DNA of 64,000 nucleotides from Kocuria dechangensis (GTDB lineage: Bacteria; Actinomycetota; Actinomycetes; Actinomycetales; Micrococcaceae). Positions within the stretch are counted from its first letter, which is position 1. Each line of letters begins with the position of its first letter. Location: positions 186,001-250,000 of the forward strand of contig NZ_BMEQ01000001.1 of NCBI RefSeq assembly GCF_014636775.1. The letters are read 5' to 3'. Under the pieces are notes generated by a model. That model was not told where the DNA came from, did not search any database, and worked only from the letters and a program-made list of their open reading frames with translations. This document shows positions 8,845-17,504 of this stretch, in pieces. Both the position numbers and the translations under genes were made by a program.

Positions 8845-9606
8845 ATGGCGAAGCCCCGGCCGCTCTACCGGTTCTACGAGCGGCGGCTCGCGGCCGGCCT
8901 CGACCCGGCGCGGCTGCCCAAGCACGTCGGCGTCCTGGTGGACGGGAACCGGCGGTGGGCCAAGCAGTGCGGCGCCAGCACGGCGGCCGGGCACGCGGCC
9001 GGGGCCGAGAAGATCGTCGAGTTCCTCGGCTGGTGCCAGGAGCTGAGGATCGAGGTGGTCACCCTCTACATCCTCTCGACCGAGAACCTCAAGCGCCCCG
9101 CCGCGGAGCTGGACCCGCTGCTGGAGATCATCTCCGACCTGCTGGACACGCTCACCGAGACCGGCGTCTACCGGGTGCAGCCCGTGGGCGCCCTCGAGCT
9201 GCTCCCGCCCCGGCTCGCCGAGCGCCTCGCGGAGCTCAGGGAGCACACTGCCGCGAACCCCGGCCCGCACCTGAACATCGCGGTGGGCTACGGGGGCCGG
9301 CAGGAGATCGTCGACGCCGTGCGCGAGGTCCTCACCGGTGCCCTGGACGCCGGCCAGGACCTGCGGGAGCTCGCCGAGCGCCTGTCGGTCGAGGACATCT
9401 CCCAGCACCTCTACACCCGCGGCCAGCCCGACCCGGACCTGCTCATCCGCACCTCGGGGGAGCAGCGGCTGTCCGGGTTCCTCATGTGGCAGTCGGCCTA
9501 CAGCGAGTACTACTTCTGCGAGGCCCTGTGGCCGGACTTCCGGCGCGTGGACTTCCTGCGCGCCCTGCGGGACTACTCCTCCCGGCAGCGGCGCTTCGGC
9601 GGCTGA
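8845..9606 (+). CDS. cis-prenyltransferase (isoprenyl transferase, Rv1086-like)
   Basis: A 253-residue cis-prenyl diphosphate synthase. The catalytic Asp is D33 in [11 protein letters not shown]; other signatures are [23 protein letters not shown] and the C-terminal [18 protein letters not shown] block. It resembles the mycobacterial short-chain Z-farnesyl synthase Rv1086 more than the decaprenyl synthase (the [10 protein letters not shown] and [14 protein letters not shown] endings). It may therefore make omega,E,Z-farnesyl diphosphate as primer for polyprenyl phosphate, the lipid carrier of wall synthesis; chain length is inferred from memory of homologues. AGGA lies seven nt before the ATG. 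Confidence 0.92.
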   Translation: MAKPRPLYRFYERRLAAGLDPARLPKHVGVLVDGNRRWAKQCGASTAAGHAAGAEKIVEFLGWCQELRIEVVTLYILSTENLKRPAAELDPLLEIISDLLDTLTETGVYRVQPVGALELLPPRLAERLAELREHTAANPGPHLNIAVGYGGRQEIVDAVREVLTGALDAGQDLRELAERLSVEDISQHLYTRGQPDPDLLIRTSGEQRLSGFLMWQSAYSEYYFCEALWPDFRRVDFLRALRDYSSRQRRFGG

Positions 9607-9631
9607 GCCGGGGAGCGGCCGGACCCCGGTT

Positions 9632-9679
9632 GTTACGGACCGGTAACGGCACGGTCTGTTTCCGCCCCGTTCACCGTTT
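9632..9679 (+). promoter_or_regulatory. candidate response-regulator boxes upstream of phoH
   Basis: GTTAC-N6-GTAAC (9632-9647) fits the a-N6-b layout of MtrA/GlnR-type boxes. Two 11-nt direct-repeat units follow at 9658 and 9669; the second begins GTTCACC, the Streptomyces PHO-box core, while the first is degenerate. Regulation is inferred only. Confidence 0.35.
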
Positions 9680-9767
9680 CCTCTCGCGCGGGGGACCCGC
9701 TGTGCGTACGTTTGGGCTCAGGCGGACGGTGACACGCCGGCCGCCGGACCGAGTCGGAAGGGCCGCC

Positions 9768-11147
9768 ATGAGCATCTCCAAGAAGTCGGAGCGCATCACA
9801 GACATCACGACCCCGCTGGGGGCCGAAGGTGCCGGAGGGTCCGTGCCGCGCACGGCCGTGCGCTCGTACGTCATCGACACGTCGGTGCTGCTCTCCGATC
9901 CCCGGGCCATCCTGCGCTTCGCCGAGCACGAGGTCGTCCTGCCCGTCGTGGTCATCACCGAGCTGGAGGGCAAGCGCCACGACCCCGAGCTCGGCTACTT
10001 CGCCCGGCAGGCGCTGCGGCTGCTCGACGACCTGCGCCTGGAGCACAAGGGCCTCAACCGCCCGGTGCCGATCGGCGACCTCGGCGGGATGCTCGTCGTC
10101 GAGCTCAACCACGTGGCGGACACCGTCCTGCCCGAGAGCTTCCGGCTCAAGGACAACGACTCGCGGATCCTGGCCGTGGCCCTGAACCTCGCCAACGAGG
10201 GCAAGGACGTGTGCGTGGTCTCCAAGGACCTGCCGATGCGGGTCAAGGCCTCCGCGCTGGGCCTGGAGGCCGACGAGTACCGCGCGGAGTGGGTCGGCTC
10301 CGACGTCGAGTGGTCCGGGACCGCGGAGCTCGACGTGGACGACGACGTCGTGGCCCGGCTCTACGACGGCGAGCACGTGCCGGTGCCGGGCACGGAGGGG
10401 ATGCCCGCGAACACGGGCCTGACCCTGCACTCGGTGCGCGGCAATGCGCTGGCCCGGATCCGCGCGGACGGCAGCTCGCGGATCGTGCGGGGCGACCGGG
10501 ACGTGTTCGGCGTCAACGGCCGCTCCGCCGAGCAGCGGCTCGCGATCGACCTGCTGCTGGACCCGGAGGTGGGCATCGTCTCCCTCGGCGGGCGCGCCGG
10601 CACGGGCAAGTCGGCGCTGGCGCTGTGCGCGGGCCTCGAGACGGTGATGGAGCGCCGCGAGCACCGCAAGGTCATGGTCTTCCGCCCCCTCTACGCCGTG
10701 GGCGGGCAGGAGCTCGGCTACCTGCCCGGCAGCGAGGAGGAGAAGATGAACCCGTGGGGCCAGGCGGTCTTCGACACCCTCGGCGCGCTCGTCTCGCAGG
10801 AGGTCGTCGAGGAGGTGCTCGACCGCGGGATGCTGGAGGTGCTCCCGCTGACCCACATCCGGGGCCGGTCGCTGCACGACGCGTTCGTGATCGTCGACGA
10901 GGCGCAGTCGCTCGAGAAGAACGTGCTCCTCACCGTCCTGTCCCGCATCGGCCAGAACTCCAAGGTGGTGATGACCCACGACGTCGCCCAGCGCGACAAC
11001 CTGCGCGTCGGCCGCCACGACGGGGTCACGGCCGTGGTCGAGGCGCTCAAGGGCCACCCGCTGTTCGGCCACGTGACGCTCACCCGCTCCGAGCGCTCGC
11101 CGATCGCGGCGCTCGTGACGGAGGTGCTGGGCGACCTGGACGGCTAG
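9768..11147 (+). CDS. PhoH2-type protein: PIN domain fused to PhoH ATPase
   Basis: A 459-residue protein. An N-terminal PIN nuclease domain (about residues 30-170, [12 protein letters not shown] with acidic residues such as [10 protein letters not shown] and [10 protein letters not shown]) is followed by a PhoH ATPase domain (about 240-459). The Walker A is [12 protein letters not shown] and Walker B is FVIVDEAQS. Mycobacterial PhoH2 proteins of this layout unwind and cleave RNA. The ATG at 9768 has GGAAGG six nt upstream. A longer reading overlaps the prenyltransferase gene and is not supported. Possible regulator boxes lie in the 160-nt leader region. In mycobacteria phoH2 belongs to a nearby, conserved neighbourhood. 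Confidence 0.93.
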   Translation: MSISKKSERITDITTPLGAEGAGGSVPRTAVRSYVIDTSVLLSDPRAILRFAEHEVVLPVVVITELEGKRHDPELGYFARQALRLLDDLRLEHKGLNRPVPIGDLGGMLVVELNHVADTVLPESFRLKDNDSRILAVALNLANEGKDVCVVSKDLPMRVKASALGLEADEYRAEWVGSDVEWSGTAELDVDDDVVARLYDGEHVPVPGTEGMPANTGLTLHSVRGNALARIRADGSSRIVRGDRDVFGVNGRSAEQRLAIDLLLDPEVGIVSLGGRAGTGKSALALCAGLETVMERREHRKVMVFRPLYAVGGQELGYLPGSEEEKMNPWGQAVFDTLGALVSQEVVEEVLDRGMLEVLPLTHIRGRSLHDAFVIVDEAQSLEKNVLLTVLSRIGQNSKVVMTHDVAQRDNLRVGRHDGVTAVVEALKGHPLFGHVTLTRSERSPIAALVTEVLGDLDG

Positions 11148-11205
11148 CTCCCCGCGTCCTCCTCGCGGCGCCCTCCGGCGGCGCGGGGAGGACCGGTGGG
11201 CAGGA

Positions 11206-11961
11206 TCAGGGGGCGACGGGCCAGGGCAGGTGCCTGCTGACGTCCGTGAGGTCCAGCCGCACCGAGGTGAAGAGGTCGTCGATGAAGTACTCGTCCACCG
11301 CCTCGACCCGCACGTCGTGGCCGGTGCCGGCCAGCGGGCCCTCGAGCACCTCCGAGCGCACGCAGACGGCCGTCCGCTCGTCGAGCAGGACCCGGGTGCG
11401 GGCCGGTGCCAGGGGGTGGCCCGGCGTCGTCGGGGAGTAGGCGGGGCCCGGCGTCACCACGGCGCCGCGCACCGGCCGCCCGTGGTGGGTGCCCCGCACG
11501 ACGTCCTCCACGGTGCACGGCCGCCGTTCGGGCAGATAGGGCGGCACGGGGGCGCTCCCGGCCAGCTCGACCGGGTCGAGGATGGCCTGCCAGCGTCCGC
11601 CCCCGAACACCGGGTCGCCGTAGGCGGCCTCGGGGCGCCGCTCGACCAGGCCGGTGTCCGTGAAGACGGGGGTCACCAGCGACGGCGCCAGCAGCCACGA
11701 CGTCGAGGTGGACGCCACGTAGAAGTCGTCCCGGGACTGCTGGAGGCTGGTCGCCGAGTACAGCGGCGTGCCGTCCAGGGCCTCGACCCGCAGGTCGGAC
11801 GGCCGGCGCACCCACGCCCGGACCGGCTCCCGGGGGGCCCGGTCCGCCGGGAACAGCCAGGACAGGACGAACCGCACCGTGTCCCAGCGCCACGGCGACG
11901 AGCGGCACAGCGCGGCGAACTCGTCCGGGTCGGTGGGCGCGGGCACGGGGGAGCGGGACAT
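11206..11961 (-). CDS. conserved hypothetical protein
   Basis: A 251-residue soluble protein that I cannot assign to a family. It has no signal peptide, membrane helix or known motif. The composition is balanced, with many aromatic residues (WRWDTVRFVLSWLF, EYFIDDLFTSVRLDL), suggesting a folded domain. The TAGACT hexamer ends six nt before the ATG, so it probably has its own leaderless promoter. Third-position GC bias is like its neighbours. It lies convergent with phoH and divergent from a prepilin-peptidase-like gene, with no operon partner. Confidence 0.7.
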   Translation of the reverse strand: MSRSPVPAPTDPDEFAALCRSSPWRWDTVRFVLSWLFPADRAPREPVRAWVRRPSDLRVEALDGTPLYSATSLQQSRDDFYVASTSTSWLLAPSLVTPVFTDTGLVERRPEAAYGDPVFGGGRWQAILDPVELAGSAPVPPYLPERRPCTVEDVVRGTHHGRPVRGAVVTPGPAYSPTTPGHPLAPARTRVLLDERTAVCVRSEVLEGPLAGTGHDVRVEAVDEYFIDDLFTSVRLDLTDVSRHLPWPVAP

Positions 11962-11967
11962 GGCCCC

Positions 11968-11973
11968 AGTCTA
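11968..11973 (-). promoter_or_regulatory. leaderless -10 (TAGACT) for the hypothetical gene
   Basis: On the minus strand TAGACT is followed by six nt and then the ATG at 11961. Confidence 0.55.
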
Positions 11974-12046
11974 GGGAGCGGCCGCAGGGGTCCACAGGGA
12001 CCGCCCGGCCCGCCGCTCCGGGGCCTGCGCGGCTACGATGCCCCGT

Positions 12047-12562
12047 GTGAGCGCCTTCCTGACCGACCAGTTCGCCCGCGGGGACGCCGCGGGCTGGCTG
12101 GCCGCGGCGCTGGCGCTGCTGGGTCTCGGCGTGCTGGGAGCCTCCTGCGCCTGGCTGTGGGCCGTGGACGTGCGGGAGCACCGGCTGCCCGGCCGTTTGG
12201 TGCGCCCCCTCTACCCCGTGTGCGGGTCGCTGCTCGGCGCCGCCGCGCTGGTGGGCGGCGAGCCGGTCCGGCTGCTGTGGATGGCCTGGGGCCTGGTGCT
12301 CGTGGGCGGGACCTACGTCCTCCTGCGCGTGCTGCGGCCCGCGGGCATGGGGATGGGCGACGTCCGGCTCTCCGGGCTGCTCGGCATGTGCCTGGGCTTC
12401 GTCTCCGTGTGGCACGCCGTGCTGGGCGCGGTGGCCGGGTTCGTGGTCGGCGGCCTCGTCGTCGTCGTGCTGCTGGCCCTGCGGCGGGTCGACGCCGGCT
12501 CCCGGGTGGCCTTCGGGCCCGCCATGATCACCGGCGCTCTCGGGACGCTCCTGCTGCTCTGA
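12047..12562 (+). CDS. A24 family prepilin-peptidase-like membrane protein
   Basis: About 171 residues with several hydrophobic segments. The two aspartates expected of A24 peptidases are present: one in VDVREHRLP near residue 42, the other in the GMGMGDVRLSG motif near 103. The N-methyltransferase domain of bifunctional PilD is absent, so this is the minimal form. It may process a type IV pilin-like precursor, but no pilin or tad gene is in the window. GTG at 12047 is preferred to ATG at 12038, because that ATG overlaps the probable TACGAT -10 hexamer. Confidence 0.8.
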   Translation: MSAFLTDQFARGDAAGWLAAALALLGLGVLGASCAWLWAVDVREHRLPGRLVRPLYPVCGSLLGAAALVGGEPVRLLWMAWGLVLVGGTYVLLRVLRPAGMGMGDVRLSGLLGMCLGFVSVWHAVLGAVAGFVVGGLVVVVLLALRRVDAGSRVAFGPAMITGALGTLLLL

Positions 12563-12617
12563 GGGGCGCGGCTGGTTCAATGGACGGGACACCGACCCCG
12601 CAGGAACAGGAGCCCGC

Positions 12618-13088
12618 ATGCCCACTCCCGAGTTCGTCCTCGCCCTGCGGGAGAAGATCGGCCACGACCTGCTGTGGCTGCCCGCCGTCACCGCCGTCGT
12701 GCTGCGCGAGGACGGACGGGTGCTCATGGGCCGGCGCAGCGACAACGGCAACTGGGGCCTCGTGAGCGGGATCGTGGAGCCCGGCGAGGAGCCGGCGGTC
12801 ACCGCGGTGCGCGAGTGCCTGGAGGAGACCGGCGTGGTCGCCGTCGTCGAGGACCTCGTGGCGATCAAGGCGGGGGAGCCGGTGCAGTACCCCAACGGCG
12901 ACCGCTGCCAGTACCTCGACCACACGTTCCGCTGCCGCTACGTGTCCGGGGAGGCCCGGGTCAACGACGACGAGTCGCTCGAGGTGGGCTGGTTCGACCC
13001 CGCGGACCCCCCGCCCCTGCCGCCGCACCAGCGCGCCCGGCTCGAGGCCGCCCTCACCCACGACGGGCGGCCGCGCTTCGTCGTCTGA
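12618..13088 (+). CDS. NUDIX hydrolase
   Basis: A 156-residue Nudix protein with a complete Nudix box, GIVEPGEEPAVTAVRECLEE, at about residues 54-73. This gives the metal-binding REXXEE helix. The substrate is probably a nucleoside diphosphate derivative but cannot be specified. The ATG at 12618 has AGGAACAGGAG upstream. It lies 55 nt after the A24 gene in the same direction and ends before a large two-hairpin intergenic block facing fumC. Confidence 0.88.
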   Translation: MPTPEFVLALREKIGHDLLWLPAVTAVVLREDGRVLMGRRSDNGNWGLVSGIVEPGEEPAVTAVRECLEETGVVAVVEDLVAIKAGEPVQYPNGDRCQYLDHTFRCRYVSGEARVNDDESLEVGWFDPADPPPLPPHQRARLEAALTHDGRPRFVV

Positions 13089-13114
13089 TCCCGCCCGGAG
13101 CACGGGGACGGGGC

Positions 13115-13174
13115 GCGTACTGCGCCCGGACGCCGCGAGGGGCCGCGAACTGCCCTGGCATGCCGCGAGGGGCC
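13115..13174. repeat. two-copy 30-bp tandem repeat
   Basis: Two adjacent 30-bp copies (13115-13144, 13145-13174) share GCCGCGAGGGGCC. The second copy provides part of the left arm of the hairpin at 13166-13222, so the first could compete for pairing with the right arm. Confidence 0.6.
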
Positions 13175-13222
13175 GCGTCCGCACGGAACGACGCAGCGTT
13201 CCCGTGCGGAGGCGGCCCCTCG
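13166..13222 (+). terminator. long hairpin terminator after the NUDIX gene
   Basis: A stem of about 20 bp with one mismatch continues through a one-base bulge for four more pairs to a six-nt loop (13191-13196). It is oriented to stop transcription of the NUDIX gene. Confidence 0.65.
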
Positions 13223-13224
13223 GT

Positions 13225-13251
13225 GCCGGGGGCGCTGGACGCGCCCCCGGC
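13225..13251 (-). terminator. hairpin terminator after fumC
   Basis: A perfect 10-bp GC stem with a seven-nt loop lies 12 nt after the fumC stop on the minus strand. Confidence 0.65.
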
Positions 13252-13263
13252 GTGCGGCGCCGA

Positions 13264-14685
13264 TCAGGCGTTGGGGCCCGTCATGGTGGTGACGTCCAGC
13301 GCCTTGTCCAGCTGCTCCTCGGTGAGCGAGCCGTTCTCGACGTAGCCGAGGGCGATGGTGGCCTCGCGGACCGTCATCTTGTTCGCCACGGCGTGCTTGG
13401 CGATCTTCGCGGCCGCCTCGTAGCCGATGGCCTTGTTGAGCGGGGTCACGATGGACGGGGACGCCTCGGCGAGGAAGCGGCAGCGCTCGGGGTTGGCCTC
13501 GATGCCGTCGATCATCTTCTCCGCCATCACGCGGGAGGAGTTGGCGAGCAGGCGGACGGACTCCAGGAGATTGGAGGCCATCACGGGGATGCCGACGTTG
13601 AGCTCGAACGCGCCGTTGGTGGAGGACAGGGCGACGGTGGTGTCGTTGCCGATGACCTGCGCGCAGACCTGGATGGTGGACTCGCAGATCACGGGGTTGA
13701 CCTTGCCCGGCATGATCGAGGAGCCCGGCTGCAGGTCGGGGATGAAGATCTCGCCCAGGCCGGTGTTGGGGCCGGAGCCCATCCAGCGCAGGTCGTTGTT
13801 GATCTTCATGTAGCTGTAGGCGATGTTGCGCAGCTGGCCGGAGGCCTCGACGAGGCCGTCGCGGTTGGCCTGGGCCTCGAAGTGGTTGCGGGCCTCGGTG
13901 ATCGGCAGGCCGGTCTCCTCGGCGAGCAGCTCGATCACGCGGGCGGAGAAGCCGGCCGGGGTGTTGATCCCGGTGCCCACCGCGGTGCCGCCCAGGGGGA
14001 CCTCCGCCACGCGCGGCAGGGAGGACTCGACCCGCTCGATGCCGTAGCGCACCTGCGCGGCGTAGCCGCCGAACTCCTGGCCCAGGGTGACGGGGGTCGC
14101 GTCCATGAGGTGGGTGCGGCCGGACTTGACGACGTCCTTGAACTCCGCGGCCTTGCGCTCCAGGGACTCGGCCAGCTGCGTCATGGCCGGGATCAGGTCG
14201 TTGATCAGCGCGCCGGTGACGGCCACGTGCACGGAGGTCGGGAAGACGTCGTTGGAGGACTGGGAGGCGTTGACGTGGTCGTTCGGGTGGACCTCGACGT
14301 CCTTGCCCTCGAGCGCCTGGTTCGCCAGGGTCGCCAGCACCTCGTTGGTGTTCATGTTGGAGGAGGTGCCGGAGCCGGTCTGGAACACGTCGATGGGGAA
14401 GTGCTCGTTGTAGGCGCCGGTGACGACCTTGTCCGCGGCGTCGGCGATGGCCTGGGCGCGCTCGCCGTCGAGCACCCCCAGCTCCGCGTTGGCCTTGGCG
14501 GCCGCCTTCTTGATCTGGGCCAGCGCGGCGATGTGCTGGGGCTCCAGGGGCTTGCCGGAGATCGGGAAGTTCTCGACGGCCCGCTGGGTCTGGGCACGGT
14601 AGAGGGCGGCCGCGGGGACGCGGACCTCACCCATCGTGTCGTGCTCGATGCGGTACTCGGTGGTTTCTGCGGTGGTGTGTGCCAT
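13264..14685 (-). CDS. fumC: class II fumarate hydratase
   Basis: A 473-residue class II fumarase that interconverts fumarate and malate in the TCA cycle as a homotetramer. The [11 protein letters not shown] signature loop near residue 320 carries the catalytic Ser; [17 protein letters not shown] and [10 protein letters not shown] are also typical. Length is normal for FumC (about 465). Aspartase is less likely given the overall match and its place next to glpX, as in Rv1098c-Rv1099c. The ATG at 14685 is preceded by TAGACT and six nt, so the transcript is probably leaderless. Confidence 0.96.
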   Translation of the reverse strand: MAHTTAETTEYRIEHDTMGEVRVPAAALYRAQTQRAVENFPISGKPLEPQHIAALAQIKKAAAKANAELGVLDGERAQAIADAADKVVTGAYNEHFPIDVFQTGSGTSSNMNTNEVLATLANQALEGKDVEVHPNDHVNASQSSNDVFPTSVHVAVTGALINDLIPAMTQLAESLERKAAEFKDVVKSGRTHLMDATPVTLGQEFGGYAAQVRYGIERVESSLPRVAEVPLGGTAVGTGINTPAGFSARVIELLAEETGLPITEARNHFEAQANRDGLVEASGQLRNIAYSYMKINNDLRWMGSGPNTGLGEIFIPDLQPGSSIMPGKVNPVICESTIQVCAQVIGNDTTVALSSTNGAFELNVGIPVMASNLLESVRLLANSSRVMAEKMIDGIEANPERCRFLAEASPSIVTPLNKAIGYEAAAKIAKHAVANKMTVREATIALGYVENGSLTEEQLDKALDVTTMTGPNA

Positions 14686-14691
14686 GGGGCC

Positions 14692-14697
14692 AGTCTA
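14692..14697 (-). promoter_or_regulatory. leaderless -10 (TAGACT) for fumC
   Basis: TAGACT on the minus strand, six nt, then the ATG. The arrangement matches that of the gene starting at 11961. Confidence 0.55.
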
Positions 14698-14747
14698 GGT
14701 CAGCGCATGGTGACGACCGGCACGCGGGCCCGGCGGGACGACGCGGC

Positions 14748-15407
14748 TCAGCGCGAGGGCAGCCAGGTCCCGTGGCCGTGGACGAGCTCCGCCTGCCCGT
14801 CGTCGAGGTGGTAGAACACGCCGACGACCGCCACGTCCCCCTTGGAGACCGCGTCGGCGATCACCCGGGACTGCTCCATGAGCCGGGACGCCGTCTGCTT
14901 CGTGTGCTCGACCACCGCCGCGTTGACGTCGTGGTTGCCCCGGCGCTGGGTGTCGAGCACGGAGGGCATGATCCGCTCGATCAGGTCCCGCTGGAAGCCG
15001 CGCGGCATCTGCCCGGAGCTCGCGACGCCGTGGGCGGCCGTCACGGCCCCGCACGAGTCGTGGCCGAGCACCATGATCAGCGGCGTGCGCAGGTTCGCCA
15101 CCGAGTACTCCAGGGAGCCGAGCACGGCGTCGTCGATGACCTGACCCGCGGTCCGGATGACGAAGGCGTCCCCGAGGCCGAGGTCGAAGATGATCTCGGC
15201 CGCCAGCCGGGAGTCGGAGCAGCCGAAGATCACGGCGAACGGGTTCTGGTGCTTGGCCAGCTGCTGGCGGCGGGAGGCGTCCTGGTTGGGGTGCATGGAC
15301 TCGCCGGCCACGAAGCGGGCGTTGCCCTCCCGCAGGCGCTGCCAGGCGGCCGCCGGGGTGCGGGGAACGGTGTCCTGGAGGTCGGACTGCTGGATCTGCT
15401 CGGTCAT
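14748..15407 (-). CDS. beta-class carbonic anhydrase
   Basis: A 219-residue beta-carbonic anhydrase catalysing CO2 hydration. The zinc ligands are C63, H116 and C119 (CSDSR and HDSCG motifs), with the D65/R67 dyad. It supplies bicarbonate for carboxylases. The start ATG at 15407 overlaps the stop of the DUF4245 gene as ATGA, with GGAG six nt upstream, so translation is coupled. It lies between DUF4245 and fumC and is probably expressed from the DUF4245 promoter. Confidence 0.94.
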   Translation of the reverse strand: MTEQIQQSDLQDTVPRTPAAAWQRLREGNARFVAGESMHPNQDASRRQQLAKHQNPFAVIFGCSDSRLAAEIIFDLGLGDAFVIRTAGQVIDDAVLGSLEYSVANLRTPLIMVLGHDSCGAVTAAHGVASSGQMPRGFQRDLIERIMPSVLDTQRRGNHDVNAAVVEHTKQTASRLMEQSRVIADAVSKGDVAVVGVFYHLDDGQAELVHGHGTWLPSR

Positions 15408-16087
15408 GGCTGCTCCGCGGGTCGGGGGTCGGTGGTGTCGGACAGGTCCTCGACGACGGCCGCGGCGAGGCGGTCGAACTCGGCCCCGGGGGCGTCGCCC
15501 CTGAGGACGACGGTCGAACCGTCGACCTCTCCTGTGTACACCGTCAGGGCGTCCTGGTCCGAGGACTCGGCGCGGACGTGGACGTCCCACTCCACGCCGC
15601 CGGCCTGCGTGGTGGCGGTGGCGGGGATCGTCTCCGCCTGCTGCGCGAGCCAGGTGGGGTTCGACAGGGAGGTCTGGACGACGCCGATGAAGCGGGTCTG
15701 CGGGGTGACGTAGCCGATCTCCCAGAAGGGCACGCCCTCCGCCGCGCCGGCGTTCCACCGGGCGTAGTTCGCTGTCCAGCCCTCCTCCAGCTCCGGCACG
15801 ACCGGGGGGAAGGGCGCGGAGTCGGCGACGAAGGACGCCTCCTGCGCGACGTCGACGTCGGGGCGGTAGGGCTGCGCGTCCGGGGGGGGCTGGAGCCACA
15901 CGAACGGCAGGACCAGCAGCAGCAGGACGGCCATGGAGATGATCATGCCCTGCACGGGGGCGTTGATCCGGCGGGCCTGCTTCTGCGTGATCCGGGGGAG
16001 CGGCTGGTCCCCGGCGGCGCCGTCGGGGTGGCCGGGGGCGCCGGTCGCGGGGCTGCCGGCGGGGCGGTCGTGGGTCGAGGAGCTCAC
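15404..16087 (-). CDS. DUF4245 membrane-anchored protein
   Basis: A 227-residue protein with a Pro/Gly-rich cytoplasmic N-terminus, one membrane helix at about residues 46-66 and an extracytoplasmic domain characteristic of actinobacterial DUF4245 ([45 protein letters not shown]). The function is unknown. It is divergent from glpX, as Rv1100 is from glpX in mycobacteria. The GTG start at 16087 sits only about one nt after a GGAGGG ribosome site, so the exact start is uncertain. It is translationally coupled to the carbonic anhydrase. Confidence 0.85.
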   Translation of the reverse strand: MSSSTHDRPAGSPATGAPGHPDGAAGDQPLPRITQKQARRINAPVQGMIISMAVLLLLVLPFVWLQPPPDAQPYRPDVDVAQEASFVADSAPFPPVVPELEEGWTANYARWNAGAAEGVPFWEIGYVTPQTRFIGVVQTSLSNPTWLAQQAETIPATATTQAGGVEWDVHVRAESSDQDALTVYTGEVDGSTVVLRGDAPGAEFDRLAAAVVEDLSDTTDPRPAEQP

Positions 16088-16173
16088 CCCTCCATTGTGC
16101 CTGCTCGGGCGGACACCCGTGCACCGGGCGGCCCGCCGACCGCGGGGTCCGGTGCCGCCGGGGGCGCGGGCGA

Positions 16174-16179
16174 TATGCT
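16174..16179 (+). promoter_or_regulatory. candidate -10 (TATGCT) for glpX
   Basis: TATGCT lies 80 nt before the glpX start in the divergent gap. No convincing -35 is visible. Confidence 0.35.
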
Positions 16180-16259
16180 GGGCAGGACGTGGACCGCGCC
16201 CGCGGCCGAGCCCGGCCCGGGGGTCCCGCAAGATCGTGAACTCGAAGGTGAGGAACAAC

Positions 16260-17273
16260 GTGGCCGAAGAATCCACCGGAACCACTCGTAGCAGCACGAA
16301 CAACGTGGCCGACCGCAACCTGGCCATGGAGCTGGTCCGGACGACCGAGGCCGCCGCGATCGCCGGCGGCCAGTGGGTCGGGGCCGGCGACAAGCTCGCC
16401 GCCGACGGCGCCGCGGTCGACGCGATGCGCGCCCTGCTCTCCACCGTGCACTTCAACGGCACCGTGGTCATCGGCGAGGGGGAGAAGGACGAGGCCCCGA
16501 TGCTGTTCAACGGCGAGCAGGTCGGCGACGGCTCGGGCCCCGCCTCGGACGTCGCGGTCGACCCGATCGACGGCACCCGCCTCACCGCGCTGGGCATGAA
16601 CAACGCGCTCGCCGTGATCGCGGTGGCCGACGGCGGATCCATGTTCGACCCCTCGGCCGTGTTCTACATGGACAAGCTCGTCGTGGGCCCCGAGGCCGCG
16701 GACTTCGTGGACCTGCGGCTGCCCGTCAAGCAGAACCTGCACCTCGTGGCCAAGGCCAAGGGCATCAACATCAACCAGCTCACCGTGTGCGTGCTGGACC
16801 GCCCCCGCCACCAGCAGCTCGTGGACCAGATCCGCGCCACCGGCGCGCGCACCCGCATGATCCTGGACGGCGACGTGGCCGGCGCGATCGCGGCCTGCCG
16901 CGAGGGCACCGGCGTGGACGTGATGATGGGCATCGGCGGCACGCCCGAGGGCATCGTCACCGCGTGCGCCGTCAAGGCCACCGGCGGGATCATCCAGGGC
17001 CGCCTGGCCCCCACGGACGACACCGAGCGCCAGAAGGCCCTCGACGCCGGGCTCGACCTGGACGCCGTGCTCACCACCGACGACCTCGTCACCTCCGACA
17101 ACTGCTTCTTCAGCGCCACCGGGATCACCGACGGTGACCTGCTGCGCGGCGTCCGCTACCGCGGGAAGAAGATCACCACCCAGTCCATCGTGATGCGCTC
17201 CCGCTCCGGCACCGTGCGCATGGTCGAGGCGGAGCACCTGGCCTCCAAGTGGCAGAAGTACGCCCGCGTCTGA
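16260..17273 (+). CDS. glpX: class II fructose-1,6-bisphosphatase
   Basis: A 337-residue GlpX-type fructose-1,6-bisphosphatase, the key step of gluconeogenesis; many actinobacteria use it as their only FBPase. Metal-binding motifs [11 protein letters not shown] (near residue 75) and [12 protein letters not shown] (near 100) and the [16 protein letters not shown] block are all present. The GTG at 16260 follows AGGTGAGG with six-nt spacing. Upstream extension has no ribosome site. The neighbours fumC and DUF4245 agree with the mycobacterial locus. Confidence 0.95.
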   Translation: MAEESTGTTRSSTNNVADRNLAMELVRTTEAAAIAGGQWVGAGDKLAADGAAVDAMRALLSTVHFNGTVVIGEGEKDEAPMLFNGEQVGDGSGPASDVAVDPIDGTRLTALGMNNALAVIAVADGGSMFDPSAVFYMDKLVVGPEAADFVDLRLPVKQNLHLVAKAKGININQLTVCVLDRPRHQQLVDQIRATGARTRMILDGDVAGAIAACREGTGVDVMMGIGGTPEGIVTACAVKATGGIIQGRLAPTDDTERQKALDAGLDLDAVLTTDDLVTSDNCFFSATGITDGDLLRGVRYRGKKITTQSIVMRSRSGTVRMVEAEHLASKWQKYARV

Positions 17274-17290
17274 GCCCGGCCCCGTTCCCC

Positions 17291-17328
17291 GAGGATCCCC
17301 CGCACCGGCACCGGTGCGGGGGATCCTC
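17291..17328. terminator. perfect 18-bp hairpin terminator after glpX
   Basis: Arms 17291-17308 and 17311-17328 are perfectly complementary with a two-nt centre. It lies 18 nt after the glpX stop. Confidence 0.8.
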
Positions 17329-17504
17329 CGTCTCCGGGCCGGTCCGGGTCCGGCCACGGACCCGTTCCCGCGACGACCGGCCGCGACGCGCCCCCGGCCT
17401 GTCCGGGTCGGCGTGCGGCGGCCACTAGACTGGTCCCTACCGCAGGCGCCGACCGCGGTCCCCCGGCCGGGGCGGGGCGCCCGCGCGACGAGGAGGATCC
17501 CACC

